This document shows, piece after piece, positions 11,278 through 23,000 of a stretch of 64,000 bases of DNA. Origin of the DNA: Prostheceraeus crozeri. Lineage: Eukaryota; Platyhelminthes; Polycladida; Euryleptidae. The notes beneath the pieces are model-generated. The model made no database searches. It worked only from the letters and a program-made list of their open reading frames with translations, and was not told the origin of the DNA. The stretch lies in the NCBI GenBank assembly GCA_907163375.1, contig CAJQUW010006362.1, forward strand, positions 124,001-188,000, in the 5' to 3' direction. The translations under genes were made by a program, and so were the position numbers. Within the stretch, counting starts at the first letter, position 1; each line of letters starts with the position of its first letter.

Positions 11278-12972
11278 ACACAATAATTTTAAAATGTACA
11301 GGTCACTAATCTCATTTAAATTGTTTGTTTGATTTCTATGAAAGATCGGTCGCACTATTTCTATGAAATATCAAGGTCCATATTGATGTTTCATGCTTCT
11401 TTTGTCTAATTTCTATGTCGAACCGAAGGAGTATCTACGAAGCTTATAAGCCTGTTCCTATCACAGAATTAGATTGTTTAATCGTATAGGAAAAATAGTC
11501 GTGCGTCGCTTGCGGATTGCTCTGAATTCCTTCAAAATGCTCCGACCGCCTCGATTCCTTCAGATTCGAAGAATTCAGATGATCGCGCAAAAGTTTTCTC
11601 GATAATGTTGGGCCCTCCGATCATTTTAAAAAAAGTTAGCAGGCGCATGAAAAAACATTCACAAACGTCTCTGAAGAACTTGACATCGTCTGTGTCTCTT
11701 TGCTGTTTGATCTGGTTAATAACCGTCACTGAAACTTTGTACATGCAATTTGGCGTGTTTAATGTTGAACTGGCTGCTTATTGTTCGATTGCTATGGTAT
11801 TTAGTCAGGAGATTGAGCCATTTCATTTGCGTTACATGTTCCAATGCTTCCCTTCTAGTCAAACGGAAGAAGAGACGACCTGTCTAATTCTGTGGTTCCT
11901 ATCCTCTAACAATGCAAATGCAAACGAATACAAACAAAATCGATTCGATGTTAATAGTATTCATGCCGAGTGATAAAATAGACTGCAAGCAAACTCTCTA
12001 CCCAGTTATTTACGAAACTAATCAGCGAAAACATTGGAGAGCCGGTCATTGATGTAAGAAACTTGCATTTCATAATCAATTCGACTGCAGGTGAATTACT
12101 TGATAACTTCATTTCTATCTTATTGAATGCATGCTATCTATATATACTGTGTGTTGTGCGCGGTTAGGACGTACGTTTACGCTGTGTTGTGCAAAAAAAA
12201 CCAGACGTGTCTAGTAAACCAAGAATTATATTTATATTCAAATCTATACACATCGCTAGCCAACTAACGCAGACAAACAAACACATCAAGTCAAATTTAT
12301 ACAGCTCAATTTCACACACTCCCCGCCCAAGGCGTGATACATGCGTTGACTTGGAATGCAACAATGTAAAAAAACGCTTAAAATCACAAACTTCCATTAC
12401 TTGAGCAAGTAGTCCATCTTTTCACAATGTCCGATATTGTCCTCGCACGAAATCGTCCAAGTAACGCGATCATAAAAGTGATGACGAATCGATTGATGGT
12501 CTAGACCATCACATGACGACGTCACAAACAAAAGGTCACCAACTTTTTAAATGCTGAAATCGTTGATGGCAATACAAAGTTAAAAAATCACACTCGCTAA
12601 CACGTAGCATATTTACAGAATAATTAGTAAAATTAGATACCGTTCGTGAATGAACCTGAGAAGAAGCGTTCAGGTTCTTCGATCAGTCTTCCACTTCGAG
12701 TCTTCAGACATTTCTTGACTTCGTTCCTGTCTTCGTCCACCTCTGAATTTATTGGAATTCCAGTCACTAAATCACTCGACGGCATAAAATGACTAGTGTC
12801 ATTACATACGATCGGTGGAGACTGAGTTCGCTCGATTTTATCAGTATAAGCACTCTCTAAAAGGTATAATCTGTTGATCAGTCGAAGAAAAGTACGATTC
12901 CCTTTACAAACGCGAGCCACTCTTACCTTTCCATCTGATCGAGCAATAACTTCAGAAATCACACCTAACGGC
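11278..12972 (-). mobile_element. BEL/Pao retroelement fossil, copy 1 (end of pol and 3' region)
   Basis: On the reverse strand the segment 12972-12633 carries the pol C-terminal domain of BEL/Pao elements (DUF5641-like), recognisable by WPLG, SDGKVRVARV and INRLYLLES. The rest, down to 11278, is non-coding sequence expected to include the 3' long terminal repeat, though I cannot fix the repeat ends. It is broken and lacks gag, protease and reverse transcriptase. It is almost identical to 40322-41572, so the copies separated recently. A hAT MITE (11462-11894) is inserted in this copy only, and the hAT-like element R abuts it at 12973. Confidence 0.75.
11462..11894. mobile_element. hAT MITE with TSD GTTCCTAT, confirmed by an empty site
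   Basis: The termini are CACAGAATTAGAT and, inverted, CACAGAATTAGAC. The 8-bp GTTCCTAT is duplicated at 11454-11461 and 11895-11902. The sister BEL/Pao copy has the uninterrupted site CCTGTTCCTATCCTCTAAC at about 40495-40513, proving insertion after duplication of that element. The 433-bp body encodes no transposase. An open frame across it is incidental. Same family as 3711-4327. Confidence 0.9.
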
Positions 12973-13820
12973 CATAGAGTAGGTATATTAGGTAGGTAGA
13001 GTGGTAATTCCGTATTTATTAAATCCCCAATGTGTATACACTTTCGATTTTATTAAATGAACTCAAGGGAGATACAGGTGGTATTGTCACCAAATGTGAG
13101 ATATGCACATTTATGCAGTTTTGAGGAAACTACAACGGAATGTGATCATGATTGTAATGCAGAAGGAATGATGATATTTTACAGATTCTCCGTGTCATGA
13201 CAGTCTTGGAGAGGCAATGTTTGTTAAATTAGCAATTCGATAGGTTACTATTACTTTCATGTTCAACCTCAAGAGTATTTTCTTAAGCGTGATCATATCA
13301 CAGGCAACCTGCCACTGGTAGAGCAAAATAACTTAATCAAAGACAATGATTTAAATTAACTTTGAAAGATGTAAATGAGTCCACATTACTATTCAGATTC
13401 AAGAAGTGAAACATGAATTTAGTGAATCATGAAATCATGCCTATGAAAATTGAATTGAAAACTTGAAATGTCAGCCAAGAAAGCACGAATAATATCGCGA
13501 CTTTTTCATGAAGACTTTCACTAAAATACAATTCATAAAATTCCCCTGACAATCAGCATAATTTCCGCCTAGTTAGGATGCCTATTAACAAATATTCATT
13601 CCCTTTGATATCCAACTTATTTCATACTACTTACATGGGGGCGTCATCTCGGTAGTATATAAATTTTGGCAAAATTTTGACTCTTTTAAAACTGTTCAAA
13701 TAATTTTTGGACCACGGGAACGTAATCTCCGCAAAAAATTGAATCTTTTCATATGAAAATTTTCACTGTATACAGATACTTTTTTGAGTCGACACTCTAC
13801 CTATATATCCCTACTCTATG
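12973..13820. mobile_element. hAT-like non-autonomous element R, copy A
   Basis: The ends are CATAGAGTAGGTATATTAGG and, inverted, CATAGAGTAGGGATATATAG, both running into TAGGTAGAGTG. Four copies exist in the window: this one, 37283-38123, 41573-41603 plus 49738-50395, and 56458-57071. The copy at 37283 has a perfect 8-bp TSD, which points to hAT. This copy has both ends but no matching 8-bp flanks. Its left flank is BEL/Pao pol and its right flank is not, which suggests recombination between R copies after insertion. Confidence 0.7.
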
Positions 13821-13829
13821 ATGTTCCAC

Positions 13830-14110
13830 AATCATGGATATCAATCAGCGCTCCAGTGGTCGAGCCAAGGGTTCTGATGGCGTGCTGATTTTGACCAAAC
13901 GACTGTAGAAATCATACTTCATTGCGGAGGGAATTAAGCGCTCAAACACCCTCGATACCATTGGCAGCAATGAAATCTGCTTGAGTCACTGGCAGTAGGA
14001 TTTGCCTACTTGGAAATCGACGAACGAAGGCATGTTTCCACAAATCGGGGAATTTCCTGGTTCACGGTAAATTGAAAAGGTACAACACAGTCTAAGTGTG
14101 GGTCTAATGA
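13830..14110 (-). pseudogene. Decayed LINE reverse-transcriptase fragment
   Basis: Reverse-strand frames show FPDLWKHAFVRRFPS, then ISLLPMVSRVFERLI, then NQHAIRT. These correspond in order to the LINE RT motifs fP..WK.A.v.P..K, RPIS.LP..SKvfEr.i and Q.aFR. The frame changes between them, so it is an old fragment. It lies between R copy A and a Tc1/mariner element. Its exact limits are uncertain. Confidence 0.55.
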
Positions 14111-14539
14111 TGGAGTTAATCGTATTTTTAAAGGAGCATAGGCCTCCCATGATATTTTTAAAATCACCATACAGCAGATAGCAACTATGATCGCTATGTC
14201 TGGTACATAGATATCTACACTAATGAAGTAAATTTTTGATTTAGACCGACATTTAAACCCTGTTAGACCTTTTCAATTTGCAGTGTTGCTATCGACGGGC
14301 GGTAAATGTCGCAGAGAGGTTCACATATTATACAGGGTGGGCTGTAAAGGACCGATGAATTTCTTCAAATCTTTAAAATCGTTAATCTAACTGTTTAATT
14401 CAAAAGAAAGCGAAGCACGATTGTGTGACAGAATTAAGTATAGTTTATTTCGATAAAAAGAACACAACATAACATTGGAATATAAGAAATATCGCAAAGA
14501 AGTTAAACATAGGAAGTAACCACGTAATCTTTACGAACT

Positions 14540-15594
14540 TTATGTTCTCTTATTTTCGAAATGACCACCTCCTTCACCGATACATTGTCGGATCCTCTCA
14601 CGAACAGATGAACAAATAGCAGAACAAAGAGTTTGATCAAACCTCGAGAAAGAATTGATGACTCTCTCCCTGAGATGTTCTAGTCCCTCAACTCTATCGC
14701 TAAACACGTAATCTCTAACAATTCCCCAAATCGAGAAATCCATGGGGGGAAAGGTCTGGGCTACGAGGAGGCCATTCAAGTGGGCCTCTCCGACCCATCC
14801 ATCTGTCTGGAAAAACGGCATTCAGACGATCTCTTACATTTCGAGCATAATGCGGTGGAGCTCCATGTTGCTGCCACCACATATCGCCGTCGAGCAATCC
14901 GATTTCATTAAGTGTCGGTAATGCAAAAGTCTCAAGCATGTGAAGATATGTTTCACCAGTAACAGTACCTGGGAAAAAATAAGGTCCAATTACAGCATTA
15001 GGGCAAATTCCAGACCAAACAGTCACACTTTTCACAGTGACTATTCACACTTTTCTGAAACACTTCATGAGGATTTTCTTCATGATAAAAGACACAATTA
15101 TGTCTGTTCACATGCCCATTGAGTTTGATAGTGACCTCATCGGTCCACAAGATATTCACGTCATTAGCGAAAGTCTGTTCAAAATGTTCACAGAATTCTA
15201 ATTGGCGATCATAATCATCCTCGAGAAGTTGATGGAGCAATCTTGGTCTCCAGATCTTGAACCCTAGATCTTTAATGATACGTCTTAGGGACGTTCGCGA
15301 AATCTGAATCTCAGCAGATAGACGCCGGCTTGAATTACAAGGCTGTTCATGCAACCTATCTCGAACACTTTGTTGACTCGAAGCAACATTCACTGATTTC
15401 GGACGACCGGAACTTTTCTTATCAAGAACACTACCCGTTTCCTCAAATTTTTCGTTAAGGTCCTTAACCGTATTCCATCTAATAGTGTTTCCATGATCTT
15501 CCTGAAGAGTTCAACAAACGGAAGAGATGTTGTTTGTAGAATAATATCGCTTAATACAGAATATTCGCTGTTGTACATCCAACTTATGTGCCAT
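14540..15594 (-). pseudogene. Transposase of the 14.3-kb Tc1/mariner element, inactivated
   Basis: From the reverse-strand ATG at 15594 the product begins MAHKLDVQQRIFCIKRYY, with an early in-frame TGA. It continues through helix-turn-helix sequence (SSGRPKSVNVASSQQSVRDR) to the first catalytic motif ILWTDEVTIKLNGHVNRHN. After a frame change it shows SVTVWSGICPNAVIGPYFFP and MWWQQHGAPPHYARNVRDRL, where His replaces the second catalytic Asp normally found in QQDGAPPH. After PPRSPDLSP another frame change leads to MDFSIWGIVRDYVFSD and the conserved end GEGGGHFENKRT. The kin are the insect-type transposases with the ends GP.FF.g.vtg..Y and WPPRSPDL. One stop, at least two frame changes and the D-to-H change make it dead. 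Confidence 0.87.
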
Positions 15595-15674
15595 CATTCG
15601 TGATAATGAACGAAACAAAGACGAACGTATAAGCAAACACTTGAGCGAAAATCACCTAATTAATCTGCACGCAT

Positions 15675-16150
15675 CACTAGTTGACATGCCACGCGTGAAT
15701 CACGCGTATTTACGGAACACCGCAAACATCCGTGGTAGAGGACATTCTATTCTTCTACCCGCGTACATACGCGCTGCTCTAAGAGTCAGAAATCATTTGA
15801 TCTGATGCTGTTGAAACATGGGAAATGTTTATGAATACGCGGGGGCGAGCGTTTATAGTTTGCGCGTCGTCCACGGTTGTCTGCGCCGCCGCTTGAACCA
15901 CTAAGATGAACCGCTAAGCATGTTCTGTCTTCCCTGAGCATGAAATTGAGGTCCTATCACATTGTGTAGCCTCTGATACATGCAGACACATGAGACGCAA
16001 GGTCTATATAACAGGACTGCCAACTATACTAACTTCTATAACTTATATTGCAGCAATATCCCGCATAGCCACGGATGTTTGGGGTCATGTGTAATTACGC
16101 GTGGTTCACGCGTGAATTACGCGTGATTGAGCGTGGCATGTCACCTAGTG
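15675..16150. mobile_element. EnSpm/CACTA-type MITE, copy 2 (TSD AT), inverted relative to copy 1
   Basis: The ends are CACTAGTTGACATGCCACGC and, inverted, CACTAGGTGACATGCCACGC, flanked by AT at 15673-15674 and 16151-16152. It is highly similar over its whole length to the reverse complement of 8000-8458. It differs mainly by small indels and an extra GTTCACGCGTGAATTAC-type duplication near its right end. It is inserted in the 14.3-kb Tc1/mariner element and is therefore younger than it. Confidence 0.77.
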
Positions 16151-16296
16151 ATGTGTCATGAAACACATCAGATACTGCTCATTCAATTAGTCAATGGAAG
16201 GAAGCTAAAGTACGGTACACATAAGCACCGTCTAACTCTTCTAAGCATATTTTCTTTTACTACAGAGAATTCATCGGTCCTTTACGGCCCACCCTG

Positions 16297-17753
16297 TATA
16301 AACACTCTCATACAAAAGACAATCACATATACCGTCGAATCCTGATGATTGCGTGAGTTTTAATCGCTTCCGTAGACGATAGACTTCCAAGGGATCAATA
16401 TCGACGTTCCATTAGCAAGGTCACGCAATTCTTCATCAGAAACATATGGGGCCTAATCGATTAGGAAACATCATTTTTGAACTGTCACTTTCACGGAATG
16501 ACATATAGTTCATGGAATGACGGTGTCTATAACCTGGAAGCAGTACCTCAAATAATTCGCAGTGCATGCTTCGTATTGTCATGTGCATCATTTAAGAAGT
16601 AACAGAGACATGACTTCAAAAATATGCACGAATTAATAGCATGAAAAACTTAAAACTTTAAAAGTCCTTGGCTGCACGACTGTTGAATTGTCATAAAAAT
16701 AACTTAAAAACGTTGCTAGAAAATAAAATTCAAATTTGAAATCGGCCTATACCATAAATCATTCCAATGCAAACTTTGAAAATCACCATCTAAATTATGA
16801 CAAAGCATTGAAAGTCGCCAAAGTTAATGCATTTTAAGACATTCATGATACAATATTATCAAAATTATATGATGTACAGTTAGGTATGCATGCTTCATTA
16901 ACGTACTTGTGTGACCAGAAGAAAGGGAAGCATCTATACTGGTAGGAGCCATGCAGGTTTGGTAGCTGCTACCAAACAGCAAAAAACGCTACCAATTGAA
17001 AAACAATGAAGCATTTGCGTAAACATTTCGTCGGTTTTGTAGCGTACAGTTTGCAGTGTAATTATGAAAAAGAAGCACGACTTGCAGATAGTCAAAGAAT
17101 TCAAATTATCAGGAAAAGACTCAAAGCTAACTGCTTACAGGTAGCACTATAAGTAGAATTTACTCTACAGTGTACATTTGTATTTCCAATGGTCAATTCG
17201 GTATCTGTGGAGCAACAGATGATCGACTCATATTCAGAAAATGCTGCACTTAATGTTTGTCACAACGTGTCACAATTCCGATCATCGAAATGTACTTTCA
17301 GGATAAGGCATGAATTTGACCAATGTGAGCCAAACGCGACAATGGTTTGATGAAGTGCTTTAAAATGTGCTAAAACAAAGCGTCCCAAAAGTATAGGTTG
17401 ATTGGATTAGTTTCGCATTGTCTGAAGAGCGTTGTTATGCGACTCTCTTCTTTTCAACCATTTTAGATGGCTGCAAACAGTGACTTCATTATCATGTACA
17501 AAGCATCACCCCTGGAATGAAAATGTCTGATCACATCAATTCATCAATGTCAAACGAAGATTTCTTTTGATTTTTTGTGTTGTGCTGTTCGGAATGTCGA
17601 AATTGTAAAACCAGATGACGAAGCAGTTGAGCATCAATGATAATAATAAATGTTGTATATTTGAAGAAAATACAGTCTCATAATAAAATCGTGAGATAAT
17701 CAAAAAGTAAATTTATCAAAGTAATCAAGTGAAAAATATACTTTAAAAGAAGG
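16297..17753. other. No recognised gene
   Basis: AT-rich sequence. A short frame at 17063 (MKKKHDLQIVKEFKLSGKDS) resembles the start of a DNA-binding transposase but is closed after a few more codons, and I could not follow it. Nothing else is supported. Confidence 0.35.
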
Positions 17754-19145
17754 TCACAGAAAGCCACTATTTGCAAGCCTACACATACGTGGAAGGAAAG
17801 ATCTATGTCTTAAGACGAGATCACACTTTGGGACACGAAATTTGCCAGAAAAAGGAAGCACATCTGGTTTGAAATGATGGAGCGGATGTTCAGGATCACT
17901 AAGTAGCTGCGAGAATAGTTTAAATGCCAGGATAGTTCGTCGGCAGTTTAGAGGCAAAAAATAATCACATAAACAACTTGAAGTACCACATATAGATCTA
18001 TGCGCCAAATGTGCGTCTTTGTACCAAATCAAATAGATCACTATCTTTTTGATGCATTGTAAATCAATAATGGAGCACAATACTCCAGGATAAGTCGGAT
18101 GGGTGAGTTGTAAATGGTCACCAGGGACTCAGTGCTCATAAAAGGTTTAAATTGTCTCAGCTCACCAAGTCCGGATGAAGCCTTTTTCGCAATGTTGCCA
18201 CAATGGTTAGACCACTTCAACAATGTGACCACTTCAAACAGTCATCGAACGTAACAACTTGAGTTCGGATTTCACAGGGATGTCGTGGATAGTAAATCGT
18301 TCAATTTCAGCCTGGTGCCTCGTCGTAAAAAATATCTGGCTACTAAATCAACATTGAGCTTCATTTTGTTAGCGACAATCCATTTACTAACAATAAAATC
18401 AAATAGTTGCGATGAAGAACTGCCGATTGAGCCTTTTTTGATAATGCCACAATTAGTTATGTCATCCGCATATTTGACAACTATATTACCGTTGCCATTT
18501 GTCAAACATAAGTCTGAGGCAAAGCAGTTAAATAAATATGGATCAATGGAAGACCCCAATGGAAGTAACCGACACATAGCCACTATAGTTGTTATTCCAT
18601 TTCACTCTCTCGGAACGATGAGACAGATAGTTGTCAACAAAAATTATCAGAAAATTTGATGAATTTTGTCTGACCATTTTTTAACGAAGTAAAGCATAAG
18701 ACACCTTGTCGAACCCCTTTGCTAGATCTATGGCGCATAGATGACATGCTATTACATCATTGCATTGAAGATTTGACGTAATGAAAATTTCAATTTCGAG
18801 CAGAGCACAGGTAGTGGAACTCTTAGGCTTGAACCCAAACTGATATTTATCAATATTGTCTAGTATTTCCGTCTTGTAAGCTTTACTCACCCTCTTCTCA
18901 AAGATAGCTTCAGGAATGGGTAATTTTGAAATTGGTCAAGTTTCATGAACATTGGGCGGGACTGTTTTCGGTGTAGGCGTGATATCAGCTTTCTTCCACA
19001 AAGAAGGCATGTCAGCAAACTCAAGACATCTATTGTAGAGAATGGACAAAGGCGAGGAGACAAATGAGGCGAATTTAATCCAAGCAATATGTGGCATCAT
19101 ATCAGCAGTGATACTTCTTCTTGGATTCACACCAGCAAGTAGTCG
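17754..19145 (-). mobile_element. LINE fragment, reverse transcriptase to C-terminus, broken
   Basis: Reading the reverse strand from 19145: PRRSITADMMPHIAWIKF and LEFADMPSLWKKADITPTPK (the K.A.i.P..K segment), DKYQFGFKPKSSTTCALLE, LCAIDLAKGFDKVSYALLR, VVKYADDITNC, KMKLNVDLVARYF, then the thumb block KPFMSTESLVTIYNSPIRLI with EYCAPLLIYNASKR, and a C-terminal block with HRSFLPRMCRLAN. Several frame changes separate these blocks and the PQG motif is altered (RLLPLGSSIDPYLF). The endonuclease half is missing, and at its 5' side the fragment meets a GT-rich repeat. Confidence 0.8.
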
Positions 19146-19177
19146 GGTGGTTTCTTCTTGGGAGAAATTGATAGGGT

Positions 19178-19300
19178 TGCCGTGGGTATGAGGATTCTGT
19201 GGGGGTACCCATGGGTATGGGGTGGGTATGGGGATTGAGGCCATCCCCACAGCTCCCATAGGGCTTCTATGGGGATTCTGTGGGGATTCTGAAGATTATT
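19178..19300. repeat. GT-rich short repeat, related to 27805-27911
   Basis: It is built from variants of GTGGGGATTCTGTGGGG and GGGTATGGGG, with one end reading AGGGTTGCCGTGGG. The repeat at 27805-27911 ends in the inverse, CCCACGGCAACCCT, and shares the same internal words. It is a small, purine-strand-biased, inverted-repeat-like element. In both places it lies at the broken edge of a reverse-strand LINE. Confidence 0.6.
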
Positions 19301-20085
19301 GACATTCACTAGAAACAATCGGAACTGACATCATATCACACAATCAACTTCGATGTTGAATTACAAAGTATCACGTAGCCTACTCATCTCACCACTTAAA
19401 ATGCATAAAATATCAATGCTGATGATTTTCACATTAGTAACACACGTTCAATAATTTTGAATGACTTGTAATGATAGTTCCAGGGGTGTCAAGGACGTCT
19501 GAAGTGGAAGAATTCTGCAAGTCTCCTTTGCTGCAGAGCCGAATGGAGACTTACAAATATTTGCTCTAATAGTATAAATAGCTGATAAAATTATTTGTGA
19601 TGCAATTAAGTTTGCGTGATCAATGCGATTAATCATTATCAGCCTAGATTTTAAACGAATTACGATATAGAAGACCTGTTGAGTCCAGCCCACAAAGCAA
19701 GCACATGAAAATGTTGAATGACTTTCGTCGGGTATATGAACAGTGTGATAAAGATTTCTCACACCAAATCATTCAACTGCAAGCCATCTACTCGCATTGC
19801 AGTCACAGTTGTAGTGAAAGCTCAGATTTTCACTTGTCCACGACTTGTCAGAACTTTCACTTTCATCTGATAGGCATCCTTAACTGCACACTTCAGTGTA
19901 CCTCAATAAATGGTTCATTGTGCTGCATTTCATCATCATACACAAATGGGTCAACATCCTCCCAATTCTTGTGCAATAATTCGATGACATGAATGGTCGA
20001 GAATATCAGGATGATTTTCGTCGAAGTCTTTATTCCTAATAGTAGATTATATTGATACAAAGCTTTTTCCTTCACTGCGTGTAGG
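19301..20085. other. No recognised gene
   Basis: An open reverse-strand frame of about 100 aa (19448-19762) and another ending DPFVYDDEMQHNEPFIEVH (20075-19893) are unrecognised. I see no transposon ends. Confidence 0.35.
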
Positions 20086-20093
20086 CCTATATA

Positions 20094-23000
20094 CAGGGGC
20101 GTACATACTCTATCATTCAGGGGGTTGTGATCTATAAAATAGACCGACTCGAAATAATTAGTACTGGCACCATAACTGAAAAAATATGGTTAACATTTGA
20201 TAACAATCTGACGTTTGCATTCTGAAATTAAGCGGTGTTCTATATATAAATCTCCTAAGCTTCTTCTGAATATGCATTAACCTCATCCGCAAGCAACAAT
20301 TAATTCTATTTAGACAACATGTTGAAATTATTATTCAAGAGGTAGTTATAAGTTCCTATGGTATATGTATATTGAAAATTTATTCCATCGCGTAATCATA
20401 AACCACAAAATGCACATTACATATTCCTTCACATGTTCATGTACATCTATCTTAATATTTACAGATAGATTTACCAGAATATGCACAAATTCATTCAGAA
20501 AAAGTACATGAAGAAAAGAAAACGAATAGTTAACATGATATCATTGTATTCAGGCATCTCATCTAGGCTACATTACACATGTAATAATCGTCCAGATTCA
20601 GGCAAGCACGACCATTTCTTCACAATTCTATTGATATCAATAGAATCTGTAAGATCCTTTTCGATCGAAAGAAGCAAGAGGTTTTTCAATCTTTTTTGAG
20701 TCATAACTGAACGAAGGTAAGATTTTGTCAATTTTAGATTAGAAAATGTACGTTCACTCGAAGCTGATGTTAGCGGGACAGTGAGTAACAACTGAAGACA
20801 TAATTTGGTAATTGGAAAAATATTCTTATTCTTCGCAGCCAATACTTCTATCACCTCCTTCAGAGTGGCAATATCAGAATGATTTCTCTGCATGAATGAG
20901 CGGAAGATACTGAGTTCAGCCTGGAGAGAATCTGAATTAGGTCTGAATTTCAGAGGAAAATATAGCAAAAAGATTTTAATATCTTCTTCGGATATACAGC
21001 CTTTGTAAGGAGGATATATTAGATTTATCATCGGCTGCAGTATGGGTTTCAAAGCGTCAAAATTCGATTGCGTTGAAGTTATCAAATGATCAAGAACTGA
21101 ATAAAATTCTTTTCGATAAAACACTGCCGCGGTTAACTTCGCTGAGTTTTCTGCATGATCATCAATACGTCTCGGTTTCTTTCGGAGGCGATGATGGCGT
21201 TGAAATTCAGACTCAACGTCGACGCCATTTCTCTGAGCGGCAATTTCAGATGCTGCTATCTGATTCTTCATGTTGTCATCATCCCTTCTCATGTTTTCAA
21301 GTGCAGCTATAGTGACATTAAACTTTTCCTCTGTGATGATTTTCGTTTTTGCCATAACATTCTTCATGAACATAAGCACTGCTATGAAGTCAAATGTTTT
21401 CATTTTGCCATAGAGAGATTTTGCCTTTGAACGGGTATTTGCATCATCTTGATCGATCAATTTCTCTAATGTGTGAAGAATGATTGAATACGACGATCAG
21501 ACTGCACGAATTGATTCTAACCTTGCAGCCCATCGAGTCCCAGACAAACTTTTCAACGAAATAACTGCTTCATCACATTGTCTCATCTCTTCTTTGTAGA
21601 TGGCGTAGCGCTTTGTACTAGATGTTAGGAAATTATACAACTCCTGAAGAACATCGAACATTGCACTTATAAGCGAGCTTGCTTCACAGCTATGCTCAAC
21701 AGTTGTGTTAATTCTATGCGCTAGACATGTTAATGTTCCATGCGCCAGATAATGTTCCATCATCGCTCTGCATCCTCGAAAAGCACCAGACATTGATGAT
21801 GCATAATCATACGTTTGAAAGCAAAGTGAATCAGGGTCCAGGTTACATCTATAAATTGATTCAATAATGGCTTTTGTGTGTCCTTCACCGGTCTTATCGT
21901 CGATAGCAGTAATGTCAACTAATCGCTCCCTCACTTCCAATGATTCCGAATCAGAGAAGCGGGCTACTACCGCAAGTTGATCAACGTGAGAAATATCTGG
22001 AGTGGTATCTGCAATAATGGAAAATACTTTGTCCTTCAACTCTTCAGAAATACGAAGAGAAACGTCATCGCCAAGGAGTTGAATGAATTCATTTTGGGAC
22101 CGTGGACTAAGATAGCTTGCGCCATGAGGTCTTTTCTTTGCATCATGAAGCCATTTTTCCAATGAAGGACAATGTCTAGTAATCAGATACACAATCTGAC
22201 GAAAGTTACTATTCTCCTCATCAGATTCATCGCTAGATCCCCGGAAAGCTAAGCCTTGGCGGGCCATTGTTCCAGAAACATCTAACAATATCCTTATTGC
22301 TTCTTTGTTTCCCTCATTTTCAGTAGCGGCTGCGATCAGCTGCTTTCTGCATTTTTTATCGATCATGACATCAACGTGTGACTTTGGATTTGAAAATAGT
22401 GCCATGTTTTCTAGGGCAATTTTGTGAGATTTAATAGAAAAATGGCTGGCTAATTTTCCTTTCTTATCAGTTCCACGGCTTTTCATCTTATCCCAAGTTT
22501 TGATTCCACTGGTTATCCACGATGGTTTGGAATCTGTTTGTGGAAATAATTGGCATACAAAGCAAAATGCTGCATCGTTTTTAATGGAGTACTCAAGATG
22601 AGGAAATTGCTTATACCACTCAGATGAGAAAGTAATTTGTTTAGTTTGATCACTAATGGATAAGTTCTTCGGGTAATGCAACAATTTTGGCTGAAATGGA
22701 CCTTGATTGATCAAATTGTATCTGTCTTGGTCAGTCTTTATCAATCTATCGGCCGGATCACGTGCAACAGGCGAAAATGTCTCGACAGCTATTGCATCGT
22801 CACGTTCAAATTGCGACCTATCAATAGAATCAATTGCGATTTTGGCATCGTCAAGCAATGAGTTAGTCAATTCCTGAATTCTCTGAGCAATGTCTAAAAC
22901 ATTAGCTAACATCGGCTTAGGGTTCGGAGACTCGATAATCTCTCCAGTCGCTATTAATGACTCACATTCTACCAACAAAGATCGAATATACCCAAGCTTA

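Larger units (their letters stand above)
14333..16296 (-). mobile_element. Tc1/mariner-superfamily element, full length, interrupted by a MITE
   Basis: The inverted ends are CAGGGTGGGCTGTAAAGGAC and CAGGGTGGGCCGTAAAGGAC, extending to CCGATGAAT, with TA on both sides. Without the 476-bp CACTA-type MITE at 15675-16150 the element would be about 1.49 kb, a normal length. It encodes one transposase on the reverse strand. The MITE lies between the transposase start and the right terminal repeat. Confidence 0.92.

Noticed and set aside
12164-12404. Overlapping open frames on both strands, nearly repeated at 40555-41005
   Set aside because: They lie in the non-coding 3' part of the BEL/Pao fossil copies. 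The repetition reflects the duplicated element and not a gene family.
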